Part shown: positions 8,237-17,414 of the stretch, in pieces
Layout of the letters: every line of letters starts with the position of its first letter
Position numbering within the stretch: the stretch's first letter is position 1
Assembly (NCBI GenBank): GCA_016882265.1
Contig: VGVB01000001.1
Location: 62,001-126,000, forward strand
Length of the DNA: 64,000 nt
Reading direction: 5' to 3'
DNA from: Gammaproteobacteria bacterium
Lineage (GTDB): Bacteria > Pseudomonadota > Gammaproteobacteria > Steroidobacterales > Steroidobacteraceae
The notes under the pieces: model-generated
Told to the model about the DNA's origin: nothing
What the model saw: only the letters and a program-made list of their open reading frames with translations
The model's database searches: none
Made by a program: the position numbers and the translations under genes

Positions 8237-9016
8237 TCAGGGCGGCGGGACGAACAGCTCCGCGGTCTTGCCGCCGTCGGCGGTCAGGCAGGCGCCGGTC
8301 ACGTACGAGGACTCATCGGAGGCCAGAAACAACGCGGTGGCGGCGATTTCATCGGCCTCGCCGAAGCGGCCGAGCGGCACGGCGGCGGCGATCTTGCGGC
8401 CCCAGTCCGCGCCGGGGCCGGCGAAGCCGGCCGCGGTCGCCGGCGTGTTGATCACGCCCGGCGCGATCACGTTGACGCGCACGCCGGCGGGCGCGCCTTC
8501 GATCGCGGCGCAGCGCGTGAAGTGAATCAGCGCGGCCTTGGCGGCGCCGTAGGCCGACATGCCGGTCAGCGCCAGCAGGCCGTTGATCGAGGCGATGTTG
8601 ACGATCGAACCGCGCCGCGCCGGCAGCATGATCCGGAAGGCCTCACGCGTGGTCACGAAAGCCGCGTCCACGTTGACGCGGAAGTCGCGGCGGAACGTGT
8701 CGATGGTCATGTCGGTGACCGCGCCGTAGGTCACCGACGGCGCGTTGTTGACGACGACATCGAGCCGGCCCTGCGCCGCGGCGGTGTCGGCCACGAACGC
8801 CGTGAGCGCTGCGTCGTCGGCCACGTCGAGGGCGCGATGGCTGGCGGAGCCGCCGGCCCGGCGGATGTCTTCGGTCACGCCGGCGAGCACGTCGGCGCGG
8901 CGTGCGCAGAGCGCGACGTGCGCGCCCTCGGCCGCAAAGCGGCGCGCGATCGCTGCGCCGATGCCCTGGCTCGCGCCGGTGACGAGTGCTACCTTGCCGC
9001 GCAGTCGGTCACCCAT
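8237..9016 (-). CDS. SDR family oxidoreductase
   Basis: A 259-residue classical SDR starting MGDRLRGKVALVTGASQGIG. It has the cofactor loop TGASQGIG, arginines after strand 2 (CARRADVL) that favour NADP(H), VVVNNAPSVTYG (NNAP in place of the usual NNAG), NIASINGLL with the catalytic serine, and SAYGAAKAALIHF with Tyr-x3-Lys. The end is YVTGACLTADGGKTAELF. ATG 9016 follows a GGGGAG run in the mRNA sense. It is the first gene of the minus-strand operon that runs to 723. Confidence 0.87.
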   Translation of the reverse strand: MGDRLRGKVALVTGASQGIGAAIARRFAAEGAHVALCARRADVLAGVTEDIRRAGGSASHRALDVADDAALTAFVADTAAAQGRLDVVVNNAPSVTYGAVTDMTIDTFRRDFRVNVDAAFVTTREAFRIMLPARRGSIVNIASINGLLALTGMSAYGAAKAALIHFTRCAAIEGAPAGVRVNVIAPGVINTPATAAGFAGPGADWGRKIAAAVPLGRFGEADEIAATALFLASDESSYVTGACLTADGGKTAELFVPPP

Positions 9017-9168
9017 GATCGTGCTCCCCGGATCAACACCTGCGTACACAGACAGCCGGCACTCTACGCATTCGGCACCGCTGTTGCCACCAGGCCGGCG
9101 CAAGGCCGGCGCAAGGTTGTGCCGCGAGCATGGGCTGCTACACTCCCGGCCGATTCGCGGGGGAATGC

Positions 9169-10905
9169 ATGAGCGACGACGCTACGCTGCTGACGGCACC
9201 GGGAGCCGCCTTCGAGCTGATCGATACCGATCTCCGCGGTTATCACTGCCGGATCTTCCGCCACGCGCCGGCGACGCTCCCCGAGTTCTACTCCCGGCTC
9301 GACTGGCGGGCGGATCGCGACTTTCTCGTTTATGGCGGCGAACGTCTGAGTTTCGCCGCGACCTGGGCCCGGTCCGCGGCGCTTGCGGTCGCGCTGCACG
9401 GGCGGTTCCGGATCGGCCCCGGCAGCCGCGTCGGCCTGGCGCTGCGCAACCTGCCGGAGTGGATCATCGCGTTCCTCGCGGTGTCGCGGCTCGGCGCGGT
9501 GCCGGTGCTGCTCAACAGCCGCGGCGCCGCGGCGGAACTGGTGCACGCACGCGACCTGACCCGCTGCGCGCTGTTGTTCGCCGACGGGCGCTGCGGGCGC
9601 GAACTGGCGCGCACCGGGGCGTCGCCGGTGCCGTGGTTCGTGGTCGCCGACAGCGCGGCCAGCGGTGCGGATGCGGAGCGCGACGCCGCCGACCTGGATG
9701 CGGCGCGCGCAGCCGGGGCCGGGGATTTCGCCGAACTGCTGCGCGCCGGGGCGGACGGCACGCCGCCGGAAGTCCGGGTCGGGCCGTTGGATCCGGCGAT
9801 GATCCTGTTCACTTCGGGCACGACCGGCCGCGCGCGGGGCGCGGTGCTCTGCCATATCGGCACGACCCATGCGATCCACGCCAACCTGTTTTCCGGTGCG
9901 CTGGTCGGCCGGCGCATCGCGGCCCGCCTCGGCGTCCCGCTCGAGCAGCTCGCGGCGCGCATGCCGCAGGTCAGCCAGTTGCTGGTCTTCCCGCTGTTCC
10001 ATACCAGCGGCGTGCACTCCGGCTTCCTCGCGACGCTGGCGCGCGGCGGCAAGATCGTGCTGATGCGGCGCTGGCACGCTGCCGCGGCGCTCGAGCTGAT
10101 CGCGCGCGAACGCATCACGCAGTTCCCCGCGGTGCCGACCATGCTCTGGGATCTGGTGCACGAGCCGCTCGCGGGCGCGCCGGACTGCAGCACGCTGACC
10201 AGCGTCTCGACCGGCGGACAGGGACTGCCGGCCGGCCTGCTCGCCGAGCTGGTGCGGCGCTTTCCGAACGCGGTGCCAGGCACCGGCTTCGGCCTGACCG
10301 AGTCAACCGGCGCGGTCGCGCTCGCGGTCGGCGAAGAGTTCCTCGCCCATCCGCACGCCGCCGGCCGCGTGCTGCCGACGGCGGCGGTACGGATCGTCGG
10401 TCCGGATGACCGGCTGCTGCCGCCGGGCGAGCCAGGCGAGATCTGCCTGCGCGGCATCACCATCATGCTCGGCTACGACGGCGAGCCGGAGGAAACAGCC
10501 CGTGCGCTCGACGCCGAGGGCTTCCTGCGCACCGGCGACATCGGCTACATCGACGCGGACGGTTTCATCTGCGTCGTCGACCGCAAGAAGGATATGGTCA
10601 TCAGCGGCGGCGAGAACATCTGGTGCGCGGAGGTCGAGCGCGTGCTGCTGGCGAGCCCGGACGTGCTCGAGGCGGCCGCGTTCGGCGTGCCCGATGCGCG
10701 CCTCGGCGAGCGTCTGGTCGCCGTGGTCGTGCCGCGCGCCGGAAGCGGGGCACGCCTGACGCCCGCGGCCATGCAGGCGCTGGTCGGCGCGCAGCTCGCC
10801 GCCTACAAAGTACCCGGCGAGGTCGTCGTGCAGGCGGCGGCGCTGCCACGCAACCAGCTCGACAAGGTGGACAAGCGCGTGCTGCGGCAGCGCTACGCCG
10901 GCTGA
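9169..10905 (+). CDS. AMP-dependent acyl-CoA synthetase
   Basis: A 578-residue adenylate-forming ligase. The P-loop is MILFTSGTTGRARGAVL, the A5 motif is GFGLTESTG, and the hinge region is GDIGYIDADGFICVVDRKKD then ISGGENIWCAEVERV. Near the C-terminus NQLDKVDKRVLRQRY supplies the likely catalytic lysine. The N-terminus is long and contains an unusual LIDTDLRGYHCRIFRHAPA stretch before the common fold. ATG 9169 has GGGGGAA upstream; an upstream ATG (9130) has no ribosome-binding site. It is followed 27 nt later by an SDR. It belongs to the plus-strand side of a divergent arrangement with the SDR at 8237-9016. Confidence 0.87.
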   Translation: MSDDATLLTAPGAAFELIDTDLRGYHCRIFRHAPATLPEFYSRLDWRADRDFLVYGGERLSFAATWARSAALAVALHGRFRIGPGSRVGLALRNLPEWIIAFLAVSRLGAVPVLLNSRGAAAELVHARDLTRCALLFADGRCGRELARTGASPVPWFVVADSAASGADAERDAADLDAARAAGAGDFAELLRAGADGTPPEVRVGPLDPAMILFTSGTTGRARGAVLCHIGTTHAIHANLFSGALVGRRIAARLGVPLEQLAARMPQVSQLLVFPLFHTSGVHSGFLATLARGGKIVLMRRWHAAAALELIARERITQFPAVPTMLWDLVHEPLAGAPDCSTLTSVSTGGQGLPAGLLAELVRRFPNAVPGTGFGLTESTGAVALAVGEEFLAHPHAAGRVLPTAAVRIVGPDDRLLPPGEPGEICLRGITIMLGYDGEPEETARALDAEGFLRTGDIGYIDADGFICVVDRKKDMVISGGENIWCAEVERVLLASPDVLEAAAFGVPDARLGERLVAVVVPRAGSGARLTPAAMQALVGAQLAAYKVPGEVVVQAAALPRNQLDKVDKRVLRQRYAG

Positions 10906-10932
10906 ATCTTCGTAACGGGGGACGGTATCGAC

Positions 10933-11793
10933 ATGCAGGACCTGAACGGCAAGACCGCGGTCATCACCGGCGCGGCGAGCGGCATCGGGCGGGCGCTGGC
11001 GCTGGCCTGCCGGCGCGCGGGCCTGCGTGTGATCGCCACCGACGTCGAGCGCGGCGCGCTCGACGCGCTGGCGCGCGAGCTGGCGACACCCGGCGGGCTC
11101 GCGGCCGCGACCGAGGTGCTGGACGTACGCGATGCGGCGGCGGTCGAGGCGCTGGCGGCGCGCTGCTTCGCCGGGCCGGGCGGCGTCGAGCTGCTGTTCA
11201 ACAACGCCGGGGTCATGATGACCCGGCCGCTGTGGGAGCACAGCGACGTCGAATGGCGCTGGCTGATCGACGTGAACCTGACCGGCATCATGAACGGCAT
11301 CCGTGCCTTCGTGCCGCGGATGCTGGCGCGCGGCGTGCCGGCGCACGTGGTCAACACCGGCTCGATGGCGAGCTTCTTCGCCGCGCCGATGCTCGGCGCC
11401 TACAGTGCCTCGAAGTTCGCGGTGCGCGCGCTGACCGAAGCGCTGCACCACGACCTGCGGCAGCGCCAGGCCTGCGTGCAGGTCTCCCTGCTCGCGCCCG
11501 GCGCGGTGAAGACCCGGATCTTCGACGCCGACCGCAACAGCCCGTCCGGCACGCCGCCGCTGGCCGGCGCCAGCGGCGCGGTGCGCGACAGCATGCGCAG
11601 CGGCACGCAGCAGACCGGCATGGATGCCGATGCCGTCGCGGACCTGGTGCTGACGGCGATCCGCGCGGAGCGCTTCTGGATCTTTCCGCACCCCGAGATG
11701 CTGGCGCCGTTGCCGGAGCTGGGCGCCGCGATCGTAGCCGGGCAGACCCCGGAGTTCGGGCTGGCGAAGAGCTGGAAGCTGGAGGGGGAGTAG
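10933..11793 (+). CDS. SDR family oxidoreductase
   Basis: A 286-residue SDR starting MQDLNGKTAVITGAASGIGRA. It has an aspartate after strand 2 (ATDVERG), favouring NAD(H), LLFNNAGVMM, NTGSMASFFAAP with the catalytic serine, and GAYSASKFAVRALTEAL with Tyr-x3-Lys. The C-terminal third (VSLLAPGAVKTRIFD, then a Gly/Ser-rich insert and IRAERFWIFPHPEM) is typical of the SDR group often found in steroid and terpenoid degraders. A GGGGGA precedes the start. It forms a two-gene unit with the ligase upstream. Confidence 0.86.
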   Translation: MQDLNGKTAVITGAASGIGRALALACRRAGLRVIATDVERGALDALARELATPGGLAAATEVLDVRDAAAVEALAARCFAGPGGVELLFNNAGVMMTRPLWEHSDVEWRWLIDVNLTGIMNGIRAFVPRMLARGVPAHVVNTGSMASFFAAPMLGAYSASKFAVRALTEALHHDLRQRQACVQVSLLAPGAVKTRIFDADRNSPSGTPPLAGASGAVRDSMRSGTQQTGMDADAVADLVLTAIRAERFWIFPHPEMLAPLPELGAAIVAGQTPEFGLAKSWKLEGE

Positions 11794-11841
11794 CGCCGCG
11801 ACACCGGGCCCGAAGGTATTGCGTTACACGCTGTTCGGTAG

Positions 11842-11865
11842 CATGATGACCACATGGTCATCATG
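11842..11865. promoter_or_regulatory. Perfect 11-bp inverted repeat, likely VapBC operator
   Basis: CATGATGACCA and TGGTCATCATG are exact reverse complements separated by CA, ending 13 nt before the antitoxin start. VapB and Phd-type antitoxins usually repress their own operon by binding such palindromes. Confidence 0.7.
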
Positions 11866-11878
11866 TCGGGACCAGCGT

Positions 11879-12109
11879 ATGCGGACAGTACAAGTTGTTG
11901 AAGTAAAAGCGAAATTATCTTCGATTCTGGCGGCCGTAGAGGCCGGTGAAGAGATCGCGATCACGCGCCGCGGCCGGGTCGTAGCGCGCCTGGTCCCCGA
12001 GTCCACGCGCAAGGCCGCCGACCTGTTCCGTGCCTTCTGGGAGGAGCCGGACACCGATCTTGAGGCGCCGCCGGATCAGCCGCCGGGTCCAGTGAAGCCA
12101 CTGGACTGA
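11879..12109 (+). CDS. Phd/YefM-type antitoxin
   Basis: A 76-residue antitoxin starting MRTVQVVEVKAKLSSILAAV. It has the EIAITRRGRVVARLVP strand-loop-strand characteristic of Phd/YefM antitoxins and an acidic, proline-rich tail (FWEEPDTDLEAPPDQPPG) that would wrap the toxin. The start at 11879 matches the family N-terminus; the frame is open further upstream but would run through the palindrome. The stop is one base before the toxin ATG, so the two are translationally coupled. The pair is a type II toxin-antitoxin module. Confidence 0.88.
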   Translation: MRTVQVVEVKAKLSSILAAVEAGEEIAITRRGRVVARLVPESTRKAADLFRAFWEEPDTDLEAPPDQPPGPVKPLD

Positions 12110-12110
12110 A

Positions 12111-12509
12111 ATGCGCTACCTGCTGGACACGAACATTCTGATTGCGGCCATGAAGGGTGCGGCGCCAGTACGCGAACGGCTGGCAGTTCTGCCGTTGTCC
12201 GCACTTCTGTTGTCGCCCATCGTGCTCGGTGAGCTGCGGCTGGGTGTCGAAAAGAGCCTGCATCGGGACCGCAATGCGGAACGCCTGACCCGGTTGGTCG
12301 AGGGCCTCGACGCCGCTCCCCTCGATGCCGAGACCAGCCGTTACTACGGCGAGATCCGTGCCGCACTGGAACGCGCCGGCACACCAATTGGTGCCAATGA
12401 CTACTGGATCGCCGCGCAGGGCAGGGCCCTCGGCGCAGTGGTCGTTACCGACAACGTCGCGGAGTTTTCGCGGGTCCCTGGTCTGGTCACGGAGAACTGG
12501 CTGGCCTGA
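12111..12509 (+). CDS. vapC: PIN-domain toxin, VapC family
   Basis: A 132-residue PIN-domain ribonuclease starting MRYLLDTNILIAAMKG. The acidic metal-binding residues are visible: the Asp of LLDTN, the Glu of VLGELRLGV, and the C-terminal acidic residues in GANDYWIAAQGRA and VVVTDNVAEFSRV. VapC toxins cleave tRNA or rRNA and are neutralised by the antitoxin encoded just upstream. The last 23 bases overlap the convergently transcribed amidohydrolase gene. Confidence 0.9.
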   Translation: MRYLLDTNILIAAMKGAAPVRERLAVLPLSALLLSPIVLGELRLGVEKSLHRDRNAERLTRLVEGLDAAPLDAETSRYYGEIRAALERAGTPIGANDYWIAAQGRALGAVVVTDNVAEFSRVPGLVTENWLA

Positions 12510-13869
12510 CCGGAACCTCTGGGCTGTCTGGGCTCCCAGACCTCGTGCAGTACCGCGCCGGGCGGATCTGGTTGCGCCCCGCGCGCCGGTCGACAACGAT
12601 GGCGCCGTCTTTCATGACCCAGCGCACGCGCTCGGTCAGGGCGCGGATGTCGGCCAGTGGATCGCCGTCGACGGCGATGAGGTCGGCCGTGAAGCCGGGC
12701 GCGATGCGCCCGAGCCGGTCCTGTTCGCCGAGCAGATGCGCGCCATCGGTGGTGGCTGCGCGCAAAGCCGCGGCTGGTGGCAGGCCGGCCGCGACGAACC
12801 ACTCGAGTTCGCGCGTATTTTCGCCGGACATGCCGAGCAACGCATCCGAGCCCATCGCGATCGGCACGCCGGCCTGCCAGGCACGCCCGAGCATGGCCGT
12901 GTTCCGCATCAGGAAGGCGCGCAGTTGCGCCTCGTCCTCCGTGCTGTAACCGAATTCGCCGCGGTGGTCCGCGTACCAGCGGTTGTGGTCGATCGTCGGG
13001 ACGTAGAAGATCCCGGCGGCAGCCCACGCGCGCAGCGTCTGGTCATCCACGTCCACGGCGTGCTCGATGGAATCGGCGCCGGCGCGGATCGCGTCGGGTA
13101 CCACCGACGGCCCGTAGGCGTGCAGCGCCACGCGCAGGCCGCGCTCGTGCGCGGTCTTGATCGCGGCCTCGAGCTCGGGGAAGTCGTAGTTGCGCGTGCC
13201 GCTCAGGTCCGCGCCGGTCCCGGTCGTGGCGAAGATCTTGAGCCACTGCGCGCCGCGGCCGGCGACCTCGTGCGCGCGCCGGCTGAGGCTCGCGACGCGC
13301 TCCGCCGTGCTGCCGGCGGCTTCCAGCGGCATGACCAGCGGGTGAATGCCGGTGCCGCCGAGGAACAGCCGCGGCCCCGGGACCACGCCGCGCTCGATCA
13401 GTTCGCGGAGCTGGAAGTCGACGCCATCGAGCGCCATCAGGTCGCGCGCCGTGGTCACGCCGGCTTCGAGCGTGCGCGCGGCGTTGTCGATCGCGGCTAC
13501 CAGGCGTTCGGCCGGAGGCGTCTCCTGCAGCAACTGCTGCCAGGCGTCGCCGCGTGACGGCCCGCAGAAGCCGTAGGTGATATGTACGTGCGCATCGATC
13601 AGGCCGGGCGCCGCCGTCAGACGGCCGAGGTCGACGCGCCGGGCCGCGGGGTGACGCCGGGCCAGCGCATCACCGGTCGCGACGATCCGGCCGGCGGCGA
13701 CGACGACCTCGCGGCCCGGCAGGCGCTCGCCGGTACCGTCGACGATCGCGGCGAATCGCAATAGCGTCGCTTCCGGTTGCGGCGCCGGTGCGGCGCCGGT
13801 CGCAGCGCCGGTTAGCGCCAGCGCGCCGGACAGCGCAACCGCCGCGCCTGCCAGCCGGCCGCGTTTCAC
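12487..13869 (-). CDS. Exported amidohydrolase family protein
   Basis: A 460-residue metal-dependent hydrolase of the imidazolonepropionase/prolidase-like group. The N-terminus is a signal peptide (MKRGRLAGAAVALSGALAL). Metal-site motifs follow: GLIDAHVHITYG, a lysine in QWLKIFATTG, VALHAYG, DSIEHAV and IAMGSDALLG. The start is GTG. The last roughly 25 residues are poorly conserved in character (NQIRPARYCTRSGSPDSP), and the 3' end overlaps vapC. It lies 12 nt downstream of the TonB-dependent receptor gene, so a periplasmic step on an imported substrate is likely. Confidence 0.87.
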   Translation of the reverse strand: MKRGRLAGAAVALSGALALTGAATGAAPAPQPEATLLRFAAIVDGTGERLPGREVVVAAGRIVATGDALARRHPAARRVDLGRLTAAPGLIDAHVHITYGFCGPSRGDAWQQLLQETPPAERLVAAIDNAARTLEAGVTTARDLMALDGVDFQLRELIERGVVPGPRLFLGGTGIHPLVMPLEAAGSTAERVASLSRRAHEVAGRGAQWLKIFATTGTGADLSGTRNYDFPELEAAIKTAHERGLRVALHAYGPSVVPDAIRAGADSIEHAVDVDDQTLRAWAAAGIFYVPTIDHNRWYADHRGEFGYSTEDEAQLRAFLMRNTAMLGRAWQAGVPIAMGSDALLGMSGENTRELEWFVAAGLPPAAALRAATTDGAHLLGEQDRLGRIAPGFTADLIAVDGDPLADIRALTERVRWVMKDGAIVVDRRAGRNQIRPARYCTRSGSPDSPEVPVRPASSP

Positions 13870-13881
13870 CGGGAAGTCCGC

Positions 13882-16053
13882 TCAGTGACGGAAGGTGATC
13901 TCGGCACCGTAGGTCCGCGGCTGGCTGTACAGGCCGAACGGCACCCCGAGGAAGCTGATGCCGCGCATCGTGCGGAATTCCTCGTCGCCCAGATTGCGGC
14001 CATACAGCGCGACGCTCCAGTGCTGGCTGAGTTCGCACTCGAGCGTGGCGTTCCACAGCCCGTAGGCACCCTGCCGGGAGTTCTCACGATTGTCGGGGTT
14101 GAAGAACTGCTCGCTGCGGTACGAGTAGCCGACCGTCAACCGGGTCGGCGCGGTCCCCAGTGCGAAGCGCCAGGTTCCGCCGAGATCCGCGGTCCACTCC
14201 GGCGCCCGCGGCAGCCGGTTGCCGGCGACGTTGAGCGGCAGGCCGGTCGAGCCGTCGATCGCGCCGCCCGGGAAGTCATCGAACTGCGCGTCGTTGTAAC
14301 CGACACCGAAGTCGAGACTGAACGCTGCGCCGAAGAGCGCGGTGCCCTCGAGTTCGAAGCCCTCGGTGGTGACCGCGGCGGCGTTCGAGATCAGCAGTGT
14401 CGTCGTACCGCTGGCCGGGTTGAAGCGGAACTGGAACACCTGATAGTCGTCGTATTCGGCGTGGAAAGCCGCGAGGTTCAGCCGCAGGCGGCCGCCGAGC
14501 AGGCTGGACTTGAGTCCGAGCTCGAAGCTGTCGACGGTCTCCTCCTCGAACGGCAGATCGGCCGCGTTGGCGACCAGGTCGACGTTGAAGCCGCCACCCT
14601 TGTAGCCGCTGGCGTAGGTGAAATAGGCGGACATGTCGTCGTTGAACTGGTACTGCAGGTTGGCGGTGGCCGTGCCGTAGCCCTCGCTGCGCGACATGGA
14701 CTGGTCGATCAGCTCCGCGAGTCCGAAGCCCGGGAAGACGATCTGGTGAATGACCGCATCCTTGTCCTCCTCGGAATAGCGCAGACCGGCGCTTGCGGTC
14801 AGCCGCTCAGTCAGGTCGAGGTTGGCATTGGCGAACACCGCCCAACTGCGCGAATCGACTCGAGAATGCTGCGTCGCCGCATCGATTCCCTGCGGGGGGC
14901 CACCCCAGGCGGGTCCCAGCGCCGCGATCCGGTCCGTACTGGCGTCCTGGTCGAACCAGAACGCACCGAGCACGTAGCGGAAGCGCGCGTCGCCGGGCGA
15001 GGCCAGCCGCAGTTCGCCGGTGAAGTGATCGAATTCGTCCTCGAAATAGCGCGCGTGCAGCGCGAACGCGCGGGTCGCGTCCTCGTCGCTGCCGGTCCGG
15101 CGGTCGCTGCTGCGGTAGCCGGCGATCGAGGTCAGCACGGAACCGCCGGGCAGCGTGTAGTTCAGGCGCAGCCCCGCGCCCCAGCCGCTGTTCTCGTCGA
15201 TCAGCGGCGCGTCCTGGTCGACGACGAATGGCGCCGCCGCCGCCGGATTGCCGGCCGCCAGTTCATAGGACGCATCCGGTTCGAGGAACAGAATGTCGTT
15301 GTCCTGACGGCGGAAATCGAGCGTGAAGTCGAGCTCGAGCGCTTCACTCGGCCGGGCCAGCACGCGTACCCGGCCGAACGCGTGGTCGTTGCTCATCAGC
15401 TCGTCACCGTTGAGCAGGTTGTCGATGTAGCCGTCCTGCCGCTGGGCGACCAGGGCAATGCGCGCCGCCGCGGACTCGCCGAGCGGCACATTCACGGTGC
15501 CGGAGCCGGCGACCGTGCCGAGGTTGCCGCCGCGCAGCCGCCACTCGCCGCTGCTCTCGCCGGGCACGGGCCGGCGACTGACGATCTGGATCACGCCCGA
15601 GGAACTGTTCTTGCCGAACAGCGTGCCCTGCGGGCCGCGCAGTACCTCGACCTGCTGGACATCGATCAGCCCCTGGTCCACGGCCAGCGACTGGCCGACG
15701 AAGACGCCGTCGACATACACGCCGACCCGGGTGTCGAAGCCGATGTTGCGCGAGAAGTCGCCGATGCCGCGAATGCCGATGAAAGTCTCGGCGGACGCGC
15801 CGGTTTCGCCGAACACCAGATTCGGCACCACGAACTCGAGGCCCTGCAGCGTCGTGACCTGACCGTCGGCGATTGCATTACCGCCGATGGCCGAGATCGA
15901 GATCGGAACGCGCTGCAGGCTCTCCTCGCGATAGCGTGCGGTGACGACGACTGCTTCGAGTGTCGCGGCCGGGCCGTCGCCGCCCGGTGGCGACTGCGCC
16001 CATGCGGCGGTCGACAGGACAGCCAGGGCGAGCGGTGTGGCACGATTGCTCAT
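13882..16053 (-). CDS. TonB-dependent outer membrane receptor
   Basis: A 723-residue outer membrane receptor. It has a signal peptide (PLALAVLSTAAWAQS), a segment LEAVVVTARYREESLQRVP where the TonB box is expected, a plug domain with IRGIGDFSRNIGFDTRVGVY and VEVLRGPQGTLFGKNSSSG, and a long beta-barrel ending YGRNLGDEEFR and QPRTYGAEITFRH, with the C-terminal aromatic expected for BAM recognition. GGAGGA lies 7 nt before the ATG. This CirA/FyuA-like class is frequent in Proteobacteria that take up steroids and xenobiotics. It is followed by an exported amidohydrolase and faces an AraC regulator; the ligand is unknown. Confidence 0.93.
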   Translation of the reverse strand: MSNRATPLALAVLSTAAWAQSPPGGDGPAATLEAVVVTARYREESLQRVPISISAIGGNAIADGQVTTLQGLEFVVPNLVFGETGASAETFIGIRGIGDFSRNIGFDTRVGVYVDGVFVGQSLAVDQGLIDVQQVEVLRGPQGTLFGKNSSSGVIQIVSRRPVPGESSGEWRLRGGNLGTVAGSGTVNVPLGESAAARIALVAQRQDGYIDNLLNGDELMSNDHAFGRVRVLARPSEALELDFTLDFRRQDNDILFLEPDASYELAAGNPAAAAPFVVDQDAPLIDENSGWGAGLRLNYTLPGGSVLTSIAGYRSSDRRTGSDEDATRAFALHARYFEDEFDHFTGELRLASPGDARFRYVLGAFWFDQDASTDRIAALGPAWGGPPQGIDAATQHSRVDSRSWAVFANANLDLTERLTASAGLRYSEEDKDAVIHQIVFPGFGLAELIDQSMSRSEGYGTATANLQYQFNDDMSAYFTYASGYKGGGFNVDLVANAADLPFEEETVDSFELGLKSSLLGGRLRLNLAAFHAEYDDYQVFQFRFNPASGTTTLLISNAAAVTTEGFELEGTALFGAAFSLDFGVGYNDAQFDDFPGGAIDGSTGLPLNVAGNRLPRAPEWTADLGGTWRFALGTAPTRLTVGYSYRSEQFFNPDNRENSRQGAYGLWNATLECELSQHWSVALYGRNLGDEEFRTMRGISFLGVPFGLYSQPRTYGAEITFRH

Positions 16054-16176
16054 GAGTCATTCCTCCGCGAAACGTTCGGTCGCTCCGGACGTTCCATGGC
16101 CGGCAGCGCTGACCGGGGGCCGGTCGACGGCGGAAGATAGCGGTGCCTGCGGAGCCGGACTTGCGCCCACTGCCAG

Positions 16177-17208
16177 CTATTCTTGCGCTGGCGTCACTTT
16201 CTGCGGCGATGCCGGTCCCAGCCGGCCTGCGCGGGCCTGCCGGGGCGTGCAGCCGAATCGCTGCCGGAAGGCCGTCGCAAAGGCGCTGGCCTGCGCGTAG
16301 CCCACCTGCCCGGCGATGACCGCGATCGGCAAAGAGGTATCGCGCACCAGGTTCCAGGCCGACTGCAGCCGGCTTTCGATGCAGAATCCGGAAATGGTCT
16401 GGTCGAACAGCCGGCGGAAACCGTAAGCGAGCTTGTTGCGGTTGATGCCGACCCGCCGGGACAGCGCCGCGATGCTCGGCCGCTCGGCCGCTGAACCGGT
16501 CAGGATCCGGCGCACCTCGTACAGCGCCTCGACATCGCGCGGTCGCAGCCGCACGGCGCCGTCCCGGTCGCTGCGCCGATCCAGCACGCGGGACATCATG
16601 CACACCAGTTCGAGTGCCTTGGCTTCGAGGTGCAGCCGGCGCAGGTCGCCGGCGTAGGCATGGCCCAGGAGCTGGTCCATCGCCAGCGCCATGTCAGTGG
16701 CCAGCGCCCAGTTTTCCAGCAGGAACTCGTCCGAACCGCAGGCGAGACGGCGCACCGGGTCGGTCAGGCGGATGGAATCGAGCCGGAAGCGCTCGACCAG
16801 CAGGTGCGGGCGCATGAAGACCGTCACCCAGTCGAGGCTGGCGCGACCCTCGATCCATTCGCGGTCGCCGATGCCCTCGGGCTGGTGCAGGATCTGGCAC
16901 AGCGGACCTTCGAGCTCGCTGGCACCGATGCCTTCGAAGTCCATGAGCGTGCGCGCGGCCTTGCGGAAATGGAACCGGGTCCAGCCGTCACCGCGACACT
17001 GATAGTGCAGGGACTCGTGGAAACGCCCGCGCAGGCCCAGCACGATGAAATCGTCATCGAAAGCGACCAGGTCGACGGTCCCGCGGCCGAGCTCCGGCCG
17101 GATCCGCGAATCCAGGAAACAGATTTCGCGGCCGGTGTCCGGCGCAGGGCCACACACGAGGTTGTGCCATTCGACCAGCCCGGCGCGCATGCCCGAGGCG
17201 TCGATCAT
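16177..17208 (-). CDS. AraC family transcriptional regulator
   Basis: A 343-residue regulator. The C-terminal third is an AraC/XylS DNA-binding domain with two helix-turn-helix units: PSIAALSRRVGINRNKLAYG and PIAVIAGQVGYAQASAFATA, closing with FRQRFGCTPRQARAGRLG. The N-terminal part is an effector domain that I cannot assign. It lies immediately upstream of the TonB-dependent receptor in the same orientation, so it probably controls that receptor. The start at 17208 has no strong ribosome-binding site and an internal ATG (17190) is possible. Confidence 0.86.
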   Translation of the reverse strand: MIDASGMRAGLVEWHNLVCGPAPDTGREICFLDSRIRPELGRGTVDLVAFDDDFIVLGLRGRFHESLHYQCRGDGWTRFHFRKAARTLMDFEGIGASELEGPLCQILHQPEGIGDREWIEGRASLDWVTVFMRPHLLVERFRLDSIRLTDPVRRLACGSDEFLLENWALATDMALAMDQLLGHAYAGDLRRLHLEAKALELVCMMSRVLDRRSDRDGAVRLRPRDVEALYEVRRILTGSAAERPSIAALSRRVGINRNKLAYGFRRLFDQTISGFCIESRLQSAWNLVRDTSLPIAVIAGQVGYAQASAFATAFRQRFGCTPRQARAGRLGPASPQKVTPAQE

Positions 17209-17398
17209 GTCACGGAGCGGCGGTTTCGGGTCCGCATGCTGGCCTGGGCTCGCAAGGTGGAGTCAGCCGCAATTTGGCACATCGTCCCGCGAAAAGCCAA
17301 AGCGCAGACGCCGCCCGGGCTGCCCCGCGTAGGCCAATTGGACGATTCCAACGGAAAGGGTATCCGTATTGTGATCGGATGCCCGGGATGCGTAAACT

Positions 17399-17414
17399 CC
17401 GACGGATTCCAATG
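17399..17414. repeat. 16-bp direct repeat, left copy
   Basis: CCGACGGATTCCAATG, identical to the copy at 18506-18521, directly adjoining the truncated transposase reading frame. It is probably a target-site duplication. Confidence 0.75.

Noticed and set aside
13885..16140. 751-codon plus-strand frame opposite the TonB-dependent receptor
   Set aside because: It is a codon-bias mirror of the receptor gene, with low-complexity composition and no recognisable motif.
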